This document shows, in pieces, positions 9,566 to 20,493 of a stretch of DNA of 64,000 nucleotides. This DNA is from Bryoerythrophyllum caledonicum (taxonomy: Eukaryota > Streptophyta > Bryopsida > Pottiales > Pottiaceae), in contig OZ020520.1 in NCBI GenBank assembly GCA_963971425.1, positions 28,861,535-28,925,534 of the forward strand. Direction: 5' to 3'. Each line of letters starts with the position of its first letter. Position 1 is the first letter of the stretch. The notes under the pieces were generated by a model that saw only the letters and a list, made by a program, of their open reading frames with translations, did not search any database and had not been told where the DNA came from. The translations under genes were made by a program, and so were the position numbers.

Positions 9566-11050
9566 ATGCCGAAGGACAAGAAGAAGCAGAAGGTTGCGGA
9601 CTTCGGAGTGAAGCTTCATCCAATCCACGACGTTCCATCTGAGACTTGCAAGAATTTCCTCATAGAACTGACCGTCAGATTCTATGAAGAAAATTCTATT
9701 CGATCATTGGAGAGCAAGTACGTCAGATATAGAGATGAAGGCCCCGAGAAGTTCCGGACGGACATGCGGCAGCACATGATGGACGCGCTTCAAGCCCCGA
9801 TGTGGAATACGGAGACCCAGAAGCGCGGATTTTTGAAGTTCTTGGATGCCAGAGTGCACGATTCACTCTGGAATGCCAAGAACTTGTTGACCAAGTTTGG
9901 GAGGTTCAATCGCGCGGCGGATGAAGTTTTCAACGACGTGCTGTTGAAGGCGGATTTGTTTGTGGCCCAGATGAAGCCATTCGCTAAGAATCGAAACCGG
10001 CGTGGCTCCGTGGGATGGTGGAATTCGATAGAGGGGCACCAAGAAGACCTGTTGCGTAAAGCTCATCTCATTGCCATTCCGCCAACAACCGCGGTTATAC
10101 GAATGGACAATGCGAACAGGAGAGGTGGATACGCCACCATTCGCAAAGTCCGCATTGAGGGTGCTCCGGGCATTGAACCATTCTGGGAATTTGCCGCCAA
10201 GTTGTCCAACCAATCGGAGACACGGCCGGATTTGGCAAAAGTTGAGCATCAGAATGAGTCGATGGCGGTGAGGATTCCACATCCGGGTGTCATCCGTTTC
10301 GTGGCCATTCATCCGGACAAGTACGAAGGCTATGCGTATTGGTGGAATGGCGGGACAGTTCGAGAGATGTTGAACCGGGATATCGAGTTTGGTGACGATG
10401 TCATCACACATTTGAACTATGGGAGATTCCCCGATGATGAGATTATTCGAGTTCAACAATTGGTTCGTTTTCGCAAAAAACGGACCGAGCTTGCGTGGGC
10501 GTTGTTGCGCATCATGAACGAGGTCCACAAGAGCAACAATCTCCACAATGACTTGTCTCCGGACAATATCCTCCTCCACTTCCCTCCAGATGAATCGCGA
10601 GTGTATATTGGAGTATGCGATTGGGGCATGACCACGAAGGTTAACGAACCAATGCAGTCTCTTTATACGTTCACAAAGCGTGAAGACATGGCCGAGACTC
10701 TGCGAAGGCGATGGTGGGTCGATCCGCGGGTTGCGTACTTGCACAAACCAGATGCGGATGTACAAATGATTCCGAAGTTATCAATGGCTTCGGAGGAGTT
10801 CGCTACGGCCCGAATAGCGCAACGAATCAACGGGCGGACAATGTCCATAGACTACGAGAATCTGCAACGGGAATCTCGGAGTTCCGTAGTATTCTCAAAT
10901 CAAGAATTTGCGGATACATTTCATATGTACATGGAGAGAGTCTGCAACGAAAACCGAGAAAGCGCTGGAGGATTGTTTCATATCATTACACGCTTCAGCG
11001 ACACATACAACTGGCCCACGCCTCATGAGCATTATCGGTCAACGTATTAG
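9566..11050 (+). CDS. Divergent protein-kinase-like protein, probable transposon cargo
   Basis: An intact 494-aa frame. Residues 1-180 are a basic, unrecognised N-terminal domain. The kinase-like fold follows: Gly-rich RRGGYATIRKVRI (185-197), a likely ATP-contact Lys212 in EFAAKL, HPGVIRF (239-245), a hinge-like AYWWNGG, HNDLSPDN (327-334: catalytic Asp329, Asn334; the usual HRD Arg is Asn) and DWG (352-354, in place of DFG). The key Lys/Asp/Asn/Asp are kept, so activity is possible. The C-lobe after DWG is short and atypical. A broken gene at 45734-39069 (minus) belongs to the same family and lies inside a hAT-like element; this gene sits just inside another hAT end. I infer a transposon-carried kinase family. 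An immune-type or host kinase origin cannot be excluded. Confidence 0.8.
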   Translation: MPKDKKKQKVADFGVKLHPIHDVPSETCKNFLIELTVRFYEENSIRSLESKYVRYRDEGPEKFRTDMRQHMMDALQAPMWNTETQKRGFLKFLDARVHDSLWNAKNLLTKFGRFNRAADEVFNDVLLKADLFVAQMKPFAKNRNRRGSVGWWNSIEGHQEDLLRKAHLIAIPPTTAVIRMDNANRRGGYATIRKVRIEGAPGIEPFWEFAAKLSNQSETRPDLAKVEHQNESMAVRIPHPGVIRFVAIHPDKYEGYAYWWNGGTVREMLNRDIEFGDDVITHLNYGRFPDDEIIRVQQLVRFRKKRTELAWALLRIMNEVHKSNNLHNDLSPDNILLHFPPDESRVYIGVCDWGMTTKVNEPMQSLYTFTKREDMAETLRRRWWVDPRVAYLHKPDADVQMIPKLSMASEEFATARIAQRINGRTMSIDYENLQRESRSSVVFSNQEFADTFHMYMERVCNENRESAGGLFHIITRFSDTYNWPTPHEHYRSTY

Positions 11051-11167
11051 TAATACATAGGTTTTACTTTACCAAATTAAAAAAATTCTACTCACCCTTT
11101 GAACGAGATAAAAAATTTGGCTCCTTGGGAAAGGCCTTTGACTATGAATGGATTGGTAAGGATATAG

Positions 11168-13114
11168 CTCACCCTCAATGAGGAGGAAATTCAACAAACA
11201 CTACATTGGACCCACCTTGCTGCCAAAAATGACCTACACCATACATCTACATTCATTAGCACACCGGACAAAAATTGGTACCAAAACTTTAACCAACAAT
11301 CAAACACATTCCCGGACTCCTACATCATTGCACTATTTGAAGTAGACTCAATCCCATACAAAGAACCCACTATTCCACCTGAGCTAAAAAAGCCCCGGAT
11401 TGAACCATCGACACTACAAATAATATGTGTCCACCACCAAAATCAAACCCTTGGCACCCTAGAACAACTTGCCGAACTCACCTCCATAGCAAAATCCCTA
11501 AATATACACCGTCTATACACAAAAGTGGCCCCACCATCAAATATACAAACCCCCGTAAACCGAAGCAAAAAATGGTCAAAAATAAACTACATCAATAGTA
11601 CATTAGACTACCTTGTAATACCCCCACCCCTCCCAAACTACCAAACTCTAACCACACCAAAATTTGACCCGACACATAGCTACTACACCGATGTCTCCTT
11701 CAAACCACCGGAACAAGTTAGCCTAGGAAACTGTCGCAAAGAAAAAGTTGCATATGGCATATACAATTCTATTAAAGAAATTAAATTAGCCAAAAGACTT
11801 CATGGACTACAAAACATCCTTAGAGCAGAACTTATGGCCATTCACAAAACACTACAACTCATCACAATAAAATACAACAATGAACCCGCACACATATTCA
11901 CTGATTGTATCAATGCACTTTATCTACTAAACACCCAAATAACACACCCCACCCTACACAATAGCCACTCCGACCAAGGTATATTACTGTCAATGGTCCA
12001 AATGTTACAAAACCGAACACAAATAACAACCCTTCACAAAGTTAGAGCTCATGCCAATATCGATGGAAACGAACAAGCAAATAAATTAGCAAAAGAAGGT
12101 CGCAAAAATTCTCATAAAAATGCCAAAGACCCATACGAACATGCCCATGCTACCCCATACTACTTCCAAAAAGAAGATTGGCCCTCTAAAGAAGACACCC
12201 CCGATAAAGGCCCGGTTAGATTCTTAAACAAATATCTCAAGAAACAAGACCTCTATAACAACCTTGACACAATCGCTGAAAACTTTCCTAATCTAGAAAA
12301 ATGGACTGGCAACAACAAAATAAACAATGAATTCTCTACAAATTTTTGGAAAAATCCCATCATCTCCGACTCACAAATAACATGCCTCATCAAATTCCGT
12401 ACCGGTCAATATGTGGGAAACGCCCGAAAACAACTCTTCTTTGGAATAGAAAGATTCCCATCTATAACATACCCCATATGTACCTCCACAGACCCCGACA
12501 CATGGTTACATGTCCTACTTAAATGTCATAACCACCACATACACTCCCTAATTGTCAAAAGACATAACAAAGCCGTATGGGAAATCCGTAAATTAATTAC
12601 CTCACATAACAAATCGAGATGCTTTATCCTCATGAATGGTGGCACCTTCAATAACAACTCACAAGAAAATACGATTCCACCATGGCTTCTCCCATGCACA
12701 TGTGATACTCAACGATGCCATTGCAATGCTCGACTCAAAACGGACATAATATGCGTTAGAGACCTACCATGCAATGACCCTCCACCAGACCACATAAACC
12801 AAGACTACACCATTCAATTCATCAAATTTACATACTGTAATGACAGATTCTCCCCGGAAACAATCGAAAACAAAATCAATAAATATCAACTCCTCATTGA
12901 TAACATTACTGCCCTTGGATGGAAAGTGGACCCCCTTATTGTAATCACAGCCGGCGCTCACGCCACCACCTTTATCCCATCAATGAAAACCCTAGAAGAT
13001 ACCTTTAAAATTCCTATTGATACAATTACAAACACTTTTAAAAATATTAACATCATCGCCATACAACATGCTATATCCATCCTCCTACATAAACGCAAAA
13101 TTGAAAACAATTAA
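11168..13114 (+). pseudogene. LINE retrotransposon ORF2 C-terminal part with RNase H domain, 5'-truncated
   Basis: The frame is open from 11168 (after a TAG at 11165) to 13114. The first in-frame ATG is at 11525, but coding quality clearly extends upstream, so it is a truncated fragment. From that ATG the RNase H motifs are YYTDVSF (D56), RAELMAI (E102), IFTDCIN (D127) and KVRAHANIDGNEQANKLA, where the last acidic residue appears replaced by Asn. After it come a Cys/His-containing stretch (YPICTS...WLHVLLKCHNHHIHSL) and a long tail. The reverse transcriptase and endonuclease parts are absent. The coding strand is strikingly poor in G and rich in A and C. The RNase H plus Cys/His layout fits the RNase-H-bearing LINE clades; I cannot name the clade. 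Confidence 0.8.
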
Positions 13115-13255
13115 GCCCTCCCCAATACACAAAACCCCCCATAAAAATACCCCTTCACGTCTTGACGTTGCGAAACACACCCTCCTCCCCATTTTCCCTC
13201 CTCTCTTTCTCCTCTCCCCCTCCCTTCTTTCCCTCCCACCTCCCTTGATACTCTT
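13115..13255 (+). other. Probable LINE 3' region, pyrimidine-rich
   Basis: A C/T-rich tract (TCCTCCCCATTTTCCCTCCT and similar) follows the LINE stop codon to about 13255, after which base composition changes. There is no clear poly-A tail, so the 3' end of the insertion is uncertain. Confidence 0.4.
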
Positions 13256-13350
13256 CTAAAATTGGTTGGCTTTGTGGTGTCTGGTTACTTGTTACATAGT
13301 GTCTACCCTCGAGAGGAGGAAGTAGTTCCGGCTTACTAATTCCTTGTCAG

Positions 13351-13698
13351 GTGGGCATGGTCTTAGTAGCGGAACGAGCAGATACTTTACTCACTCGGGC
13401 TCCTTCGGAGACGGGCGTTCTTCTTCTTACAACATACAAGGTTTTCCAATTGTTTTCCAAGTCTACGACATGTGCACAACTGTTACAACTAGACTTCCAA
13501 AGTGCATACATTGACTTGCTTTTGAACGTCCTGAAGGTCCGCAATGGTTCAGCCTATTGGAGTATTGTGACAGACTTGGAGGCTGCAATTCTAGCGGGTC
13601 ACGACCTAATTCAGAGGTCTTCCAATCAATTTGAAAGTGACCAAGTCGCCGTAGTTGAGAACTTTGACAAATTGAGAATTTTGTATAGAAGGATATAG
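13351..13698 (+). CDS. Unrecognised 115-codon open frame
   Basis: The frame reads with reasonable amino-acid quality (VAERADTLLTRAPSETGVLL, YWSIVTDLEAAILAGHDL) but I recognise no domain, and neither flank gives exon or promoter support. It could be a fragment of a decayed gene or chance. No function is proposed. Confidence 0.2.
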   Translation: MGMVLVAERADTLLTRAPSETGVLLLTTYKVFQLFSKSTTCAQLLQLDFQSAYIDLLLNVLKVRNGSAYWSIVTDLEAAILAGHDLIQRSSNQFESDQVAVVENFDKLRILYRRI

Positions 13699-13717
13699 AT
13701 TTTGAAGAGCTATAAAG

Positions 13718-13943
13718 CGCCACACTAAAGATGATATTTAGTGTAACCACACTAATGTTTTTGGTAATGCAATCACTTTTTACTTCTGAAGAAGATTTTT
13801 ACCGAGGGCATAACTATCAATCCTATCTAAAGAGAGTGATCATTGATAACATAGTTGGTAAAAATATCCATCAAGAGTAAAAACATACATTACTTTTAAA
13901 CAAATTAGTGTGGTTAACACTAAATATCATCTTTAGTGTAGTG
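13718..13943. mobile_element. MITE-like element with ~40-bp terminal inverted repeats
   Basis: The left arm CGCCACACTAAAGATGATAT... (to about 13757) is inverted at about 13904-13943 (...ATATCATCTTTAGTGTAGTG) with few mismatches. Each arm also folds on itself (CACTAAA...TTTAGTG). There is no coding capacity at 226 bp. The target duplication is unclear. Confidence 0.75.
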
Positions 13944-14511
13944 TAGGACCTTTCTATGTGCCTTCTTCTGTTTTGAGGTTTTTGGATCGTATTAATTAGA
14001 AGCATGAAACCTATTTTGGTGAACATGTTGCATGTACACGTGTATATGCAGTAAGGTAGGTAACCTGATTCCAAGTTGTTTTTAATCCTGCCATCTACCA
14101 AATCTTACATAGTAGGTTGTTGAGTCTTCAAAATCTATAGATGGTTCTTTGGCCTACTGATTCCTAACTTTTTATAAGAAATTATTGTTGATAAGAAATT
14201 CTTGTTGAGTCCAGAATTTGTGATTTCTTGAGATTTAGATTTCGGCTTTTTTTGAAAAAGTGGATTTTGGACAATTGTTTACAATTCAATTTAACACTTG
14301 TAGGTGTGCCTCAATGTTGAAGTGGCAGTTACTGGTGCTTCTACCTTGGGTGCAGTTGTGTACGAGGGAAGAATATGATGGTCACAAATCATATATTTCT
14401 CAAGTTTCATATTGATGTTCCAGATATTACGTAGATAGAGAGTACCAAGTAAGTCGTCCATGGCCAAGTATTGGCTGCCAATGAAGAGGGTCACATGGCT
14501 AGCATGTGCAG

Positions 14512-15515
14512 GCCGTGGTTTTCAGTATTGATCCCAAAAGGATTTATGTAAAAGATCCTTTGGAAGTTCCATATAAAACTGTCGAAGTCAAGCAACTAGG
14601 TATTTTCTCCTCTTATATGAAGATTCTGCATTTATATGTAGTCGGTATTTGAATCCTATCACTAGCTTAAAGACATCACGTGATGGGAGTCATTTTGAAA
14701 GCCTCTTCATGGTTAAGATTCTTATGTTTCATTTGACAGGTCCTAATCGAGAGAAATTTGCCTGGTGTCTGTGTGCGGAACTAAATGCTGCAACTCTCCT
14801 ACTCTCTTTCAAGTTCATATGGCGTCTTGAAAGTTAAGCCCCCGGATTTTGAGCTAATTGTTAGTATCTTGACGGATAGTTTTTAATGTGATGTGCTGGC
14901 ACGTTAAGGATGGCCGTGGAACAAGACCTACTGGTGCATATTAGCTTGCTAAAGTGGTTTGGGATCTTGGTGTAGGAGAAATTCTTAAAAAATTGCATCG
15001 ACTATAATGATGGTATGATGTCTGATCTGACTATTGTGGTCATAAGTGTCCTGATTTAAGAGATTTTACCACTAAATAATTGTCTCTGCTTTCTTTTGTA
15101 CTTAAGTATAGTATGCAAAGCCCGTGTAGAGTTTTGCTATTGCACATGCTTTCACTTTATATCTTCTTGTTCATAGCATGTTTTATTGTTCAAAGATTGT
15201 GGATGATGTCAATCAAGCTGGTGCAAAAGTCCTCATGCTTATTATGAGTACAAACAAATGCACACCTGTAGAGTTAGTGTATCACAATATGGGTTTTGTA
15301 TTTTTTGGGAAGTAGAAATTGCGTGTGGTGCACTATGCTAATACTTGCTACAGGAAACATAAATTTGACTATTCATTCTTAGCTTCGTTAACTTTATGTC
15401 ATTCCTCATGGTGCTGATGTTACAGGTCAAGGGAAAGGATTTGACATTGACCTTGTGAAACATGTACAAGATGCTGTCACTATCCCAGTTATTGCTAGCA
15501 GTGGTGCGAGCGGCG
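14512..15515 (+). pseudogene. HISN4: Imidazole glycerol phosphate synthase (hisHF) exon relics
   Basis: Four blocks in order match the cyclase (HisF) half of the plant histidine enzyme that makes imidazole glycerol phosphate and AICAR. 14512-14599: VVFSIDPKRIYVKDPLEVPY. From 14740: GPNREKFAW. 14903-14986: KDGRGTRPTGAY then LAKVVWDLGVGEIL. 15426-15515: GQGKGFDIDLVKHVQDAVTI then PVIASSGA. Splice borders persist (acceptor GTGCAG before 14512, donor at 14600, acceptor GACAG before 14740) and the first junction is in phase. The Glu expected after GAY is a TAG at 14942-14944. The frame is lost after 15515, and the glutaminase half and C-terminus are missing. It is therefore a decayed, unprocessed copy that retains introns. 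Confidence 0.8.
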
Positions 15516-16820
15516 CGGACATGACATCCCCACGCTCGGACTTACCCGAGGTGGGCCCCCGTCTTAATTGCATGGTCTCATTTTTCTGGCTCTCCCATTT
15601 TGGGGGGGTCAGAGGCTTTTTTTGGTTTTTTTTTTTACAAAATTGGGGCCTACAGCCCTAATTTAGTCTCTAGGTCCTCTTTCGGCTAAATTTAGGGCGT
15701 CATTCAAAAACAAAATAGGGGCCAGGTTTTGGCCCCACCACCTTGTCCCCCTCCCAGTAAGTCTGAGCATGGGGGGTGTCCTGTCAAATCGGGTGCGAGC
15801 AGCCCAGAGCACTTTTCAGAGGTCTTCCACAAAACTAGAGCTTCCGCTGCATTAGCTGCAAAGATCTTCCATGGAAAGGAGGTAAGCTAACCCCTAAAGT
15901 TCCTTGACAATTTCCCTCAAAACTATAAGTGGTACTAACTTTCAAACCACAAATCCAAAAAATAAAATAAAAATATGCCCACCAAGCTCTTATCAAAGGC
16001 AATCTAGAATAAAAATTTGAGAGAAAATTGATTTTTTTTCGAATTTTAGGAACCTGTCCAAAAAACAAAAAATCCCCCCGAAGGAGACTCTGGTCCTTTA
16101 GAGGTTAATTGGAGCTTGAATGGATTGAGAATTAAGTTTCTAAGCTTCTTGTTGCTAAGTGGGTATGATGTGTTGATCCAGAAACATTGGCTTCTCATAA
16201 TATCGTCATCAACAAATATAGTAACATCAAGTTGTAGCCTTTGTTGAAACAGTTTATATGTAGTTATGCTGGCTGTACTTTCCCACAGGCCAGCTTCACA
16301 CACACAAAAGAAAGTATGCGCAAGTCTGATATGATTTCTAACTTTACCAATGTATCAGTCTCCGTTTCCTTCCTACTGAAGACGACGAACACACTCGGTG
16401 GCGAAGACAGAGTTGGACATCACCGCAATTGGTCTTAGCACATGAGTGTGGATGGGCGCCACAACCCACACCCCACCAAAGTCGAACCTACGTTCGCACC
16501 GACCATGCCCCCATGTAAACTGCCCGCAAACTGTTGGGTTCACCGTTCGCATGGGGTAAACCAACCAGTATAACTTACTTCTTGTCACTTTCTGGTAACT
16601 TTCTGTGAATTTTTGGTAAATTTATGTAACTGCCTGTAACTTTTTAATTACTTTAGATATTAGGCAGCTCGATGCATGAAGCTCGGGCAGCGTCCGTCAA
16701 ATTGAGGTCGGGCCCGCCATATATTCATCCTTATGGTTGAATTCATTCAAGGCCAACTTGCGGTCGACGTTGATATTCCGGATTCGTTTCGTGGAGGCCA
16801 AGTGGGAACTATTCCTGGTT
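15516..16820. other. No gene seen
   Basis: The sequence switches abruptly after the HISN4 relic to G/C-rich, then AT-rich unique DNA with no convincing frame or repeat. The abrupt loss of the HisF frame at about 15515 suggests a rearrangement or insertion border there. Confidence 0.3.
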
Positions 16821-16821
16821 A

Positions 16822-17103
16822 ATCGTCCCTTTACTGAAACCGTCCCTAGGCCAATCTTCCACAATAAGTAGATTCTGCCGCCTTACTAATGAAGAGAATG
16901 TACTAGAGGTGAAACATGAGAGCCTAGGGACGATTTAACATGAGTCTGTGATTTGGACTTTAAAAACTCTTAACTTATGCATACAGTGTCCAAATAATGT
17001 GATTTGAAGTCTGTTGGAATCCTCTCACATTTGCCTACAACACCCACCAAATATAATTCATAAGTAATGTTAGTAACTCAGTTACTAAAAGGGACGATTT
17101 TAG
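16822..17103. mobile_element. Possible MITE with AATCGTCCCTTT inverted ends
   Basis: AATCGTCCCTTT near 16824 is inverted near 17090-17101 (AAAGGGACGATTT), and an internal CCTAGG-GACGATTTAA copy lies near 16922. Short arms and no confirmed target duplication keep this tentative. Confidence 0.35.
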
Positions 17104-17104
17104 G

Positions 17105-18310
17105 TTTTCTTACCTTACTGTTTCCACGTTCCTGAGGTGTTGAATTGAGAACCCAGAGTTCATTATTTGGGACTCCCTTCGCGGCTGAAGCAGTGATGAA
17201 ATTAATGGCGGTGGTAATTCAAGGGAGGAGCTGGTTATAGTTGCTACATGTGTCGCCATGCACAAGATCGCACGGCAGGAAACGCTGTTGGCGTACGTAC
17301 ACGGCGAGACGAGTCCATTCCAAAATCGAGGCTGTAATCGCGAGTCAGACATCGTGGAGAAGACGATGGAACACTGGAGAATCCCCTTGGGGAAGTTGTC
17401 AGAGCCACTGTAGCTATTGCTGACGTAAATTACCGCTATTGTTGGCCGACCTCCAGCTTTAGCTCCAATCATGGCCTTGTACCAAACCGAGTCTGCTAAA
17501 CCCAGGCTCCGAGTCTCTTCTATGTGATCGGCCCCAATTCACATCTTCTTCCTCATAGTCCATGCACCTTATATAAAATGTGAAGGAAACAAAACAGTTT
17601 CCACGGGAAGGAACATTTCTGTCCATAAATTTGGTAGAGGATGTAATTCATATCTAGCCCAGGAACATTGTGGTATCTGATCGCCCCCTACATCAGCTCA
17701 CAATCACGGCTTCAAACGTCAAATGGCCGATTCTGCATTGAAATTTGCAACCCTTCCACTCTCGCCATTGAAGTACGCACATTGGCCTGACTGCCAGCAA
17801 TGCACAGTAGGCCCAGCCCGTGCTATGGCCTGCATCATGGCAACCTAATCGTTGGCCTGAGTCAAGCTCCCGTGGTGACCAACTTCATTGCCAGCCAATG
17901 AAGCTGGGAACTGCATGGCAATCCCAAAACACGCCAATACTTACATCTTTTACTTATCATACACAAACTAAACTATCAGAGGTCCATTGCAACCGAGATT
18001 GTCCACAGAAACTAAGGTTAAAACTACTATGATAAGTAGTATAAACAGCCAAGAATACGTGAACACCAGATGGGCACTTTGAAATGCATGAATTTGGAAA
18101 AAAGATACAGACCATCAAACAGAAGTTTAGAACTAGAGTCCAAGTCAATGCTTTGAATTCCATGTGACATTACCTCTTCATAAGGTCTCTTCGTCAATAA
18201 TTTCTCAGCAGTTTGCTCATTGAACTACTCAATTGCTTGCCTAGGTCAAAGATAGACTACCAGCACCTAAATCAACAAAAATTTCAATTGGAAGTTTCCA
18301 TGTGCACATG
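17105..18310. other. No recognised gene
   Basis: A 120-codon minus-strand open stretch (17472-17110) has no recognised domain. The remainder is unique sequence without repeats or splice-supported exons. Confidence 0.3.
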
Positions 18311-18316
18311 GAAGAC

Positions 18317-18916
18317 CACTACTAGAAAAGGGGTGGTCAAACAACGTTACTTAGCAACGCCTCTGTCCAAAATGACGTTTGAGGGCTTTTCTGCCTTAGA
18401 ATTTTTTTTTGTGGGACGACATTGCTTTGAGCAACGTTTTTATGGAATTTGGGTGGGAACATCATTCCCATCTTCACAAGGAGCCGCCCACTAAACCCAT
18501 ATCGTTTGCATGGTTGGGAGACACAACTAACTATATATATGAACATGGTTGTTGATTCTCTGATGAGTGTGTGGTTGTTTCATACTAGATTGAAGGAGAT
18601 TTGAGGTTGCCAAGTTGGCATTGATGTGCCTAAAATAATTTAAGTAATTTGTCACCTTCTAATGAATTTGGATCCACCTCAAAATTTTGGATAGTGGGAC
18701 CTACCTCTTAATTGTTCCCGATCTTTTTTAGTGCGTTCTTTGTACTTGTTCCCACGTTGGTTGAACGTTGCTAAAAGCGCACCTCCTGACGTTACACCTA
18801 GTTATGGACACCTCTGATGTTGCATTAAACAACCTTTTGATAATTTTGGCCAACCTTCACCTTAGTGTATTTAGCAACGTTTTTGACGTTGCTTAGACCC
18901 CGAGATTCTAGTAGTG
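18317..18916. mobile_element. Non-autonomous CACTA-type (En/Spm-like) element, 600 bp
   Basis: The ends are CACTACTAGAA...TTCTAGTAGTG, flanked by a 3-bp target duplication GAC (18314-18316 and 18917-18919), both hallmarks of the CACTA superfamily. Subterminal copies of an AGCAACGTT/AACGTTGCT-like motif occur on both sides (for example near 18341 and 18870-18895). It has no transposase and so must have been moved in trans. Confidence 0.92.
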
Positions 18917-18919
18917 GAC

Positions 18920-20490
18920 GACCTCCACTAGGAAGATGGCGAAAGAATGTAAAGGCAACGGGGAAAATACCAGTGCAGGACATCTCTCAAGGTAAAAATG
19001 TATTCGGAGAAAATGAAACGCCAAGCGCTGCAAATTATCTCTTGGAGATTTATCATACATTTGGTCAGATATATAGCTATGTACCTAACTTACACATCAA
19101 TATTCTAGGATGTTTGTTTTACTCATTCTTGGAGCTGTGGTAGAAGAGAGGATGCAGCCGGGTGTGAATTTGCAGCATAGAAACCTTGCTGGAATACAAT
19201 CTCAACACTTACTTTGCCAAGACTGGTCATGAAGAAATTTTAGAAAGCAATTGATGGTTATAGCATTCAGAGCAATTATCTCTACAAAAACAAGCATTCA
19301 AGCAATTTTATCCTTGCATTTTAAAAAGACTATTTCATGAAGCAATCCCTCTGTCTCGGCTTTCGAAGCAGTAAAGTACAGTTCTGTATTACCTGTAGGT
19401 CTAGTTCAACAGTCATGTGTTGAAGTAATTATTTATCTCCTCACACAGTAGTTCGGACACAATGGGTATCACCTAGATATTACACTAGTATCACATAGAT
19501 ATTCCATGAGTATGACCTTGGCATCACATGGGTTTCATCTTAGACAAAAAATATATATATTCCAAAAAATTTGGACAACTAATCCCTCCAATCCATGTTC
19601 CCAAAAAGACATGAGATTCCCTCTCCATGTGGCTTTATCTCATTTTGATTGAGATTCACGCCATGTCAATGACGGCACGTGGGTCCGGGCATAGAAACCA
19701 TGGGGGTATCACCAATATAATTATCTTTTTGTGCACTTATATAAATAGATGAGTATCTAATATAAATAATAGGTTTCTAAAGTAGATTTTGGATCTATAA
19801 TAGGTATACATTCTCAAACGTTCATGTAAATAGAAATTGTCCCTAGCGGCCAATGGGCACAACAAAAATCCACAAGTATATATTTACTAGTGGGTGCCCG
19901 TTGTTTCCAACATGCCAAAAGCAATCTTTAGTTAAGTAAGTGAATGAATAACTTTATTAAAGTTAGAAGATGCTAAATGACAATAGTTTAACTTAAACTA
20001 ACTTGAACTCTGTCTTGTTTCAACAATAAATGCCTTGTGGATGGTTATGGCTTAGCAATCATAGGTAAGCCCACAACCATGGGCCCGGCTTTACCAAACG
20101 GACTGTAATATTTTAAACATAAGAGAAGCCTCTTTGCAGTAAGATACTGGATTTATACATTTTGTTCCATGCGTTCTATTTAGACACGAATGTCTTGGAC
20201 AGCTCTTTAAGGAAGAAGTGTGTTTGATTGTATCTCTTGCACGTTGGTTGGATTCTTTTTCACCTATTGTTTTGCCTGTGTTGCACCAGTTAGTTCAATG
20301 TATTCTCCTCTGGTTTCAGTCTTCAAGAGTACAGGTCGACATAACCATTGCACGTTATTCAGTGTTTATGACCATTGAGCGTTGCGGCGGTTGTTGTTCG
20401 CGAATACTCTCAATTCTATCAGATAAGCTCCACATTCATTGGGATCACTGTAGCATTCAGAAGTCAGTCCAAATTTGGTCGCTGGGTGAC
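18920..20490. other. No gene seen
   Basis: AT-rich unique sequence with short microsatellite-like TA runs (near 19550). No coding frame, RNA gene or large repeat could be supported. Confidence 0.3.
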
Positions 20491-20493
20491 ATT

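Noticed and set aside
9863-10765. 300-codon minus-strand frame
   Set aside because: Antisense shadow of the kinase-like gene, which has recognisable motifs on the plus strand.
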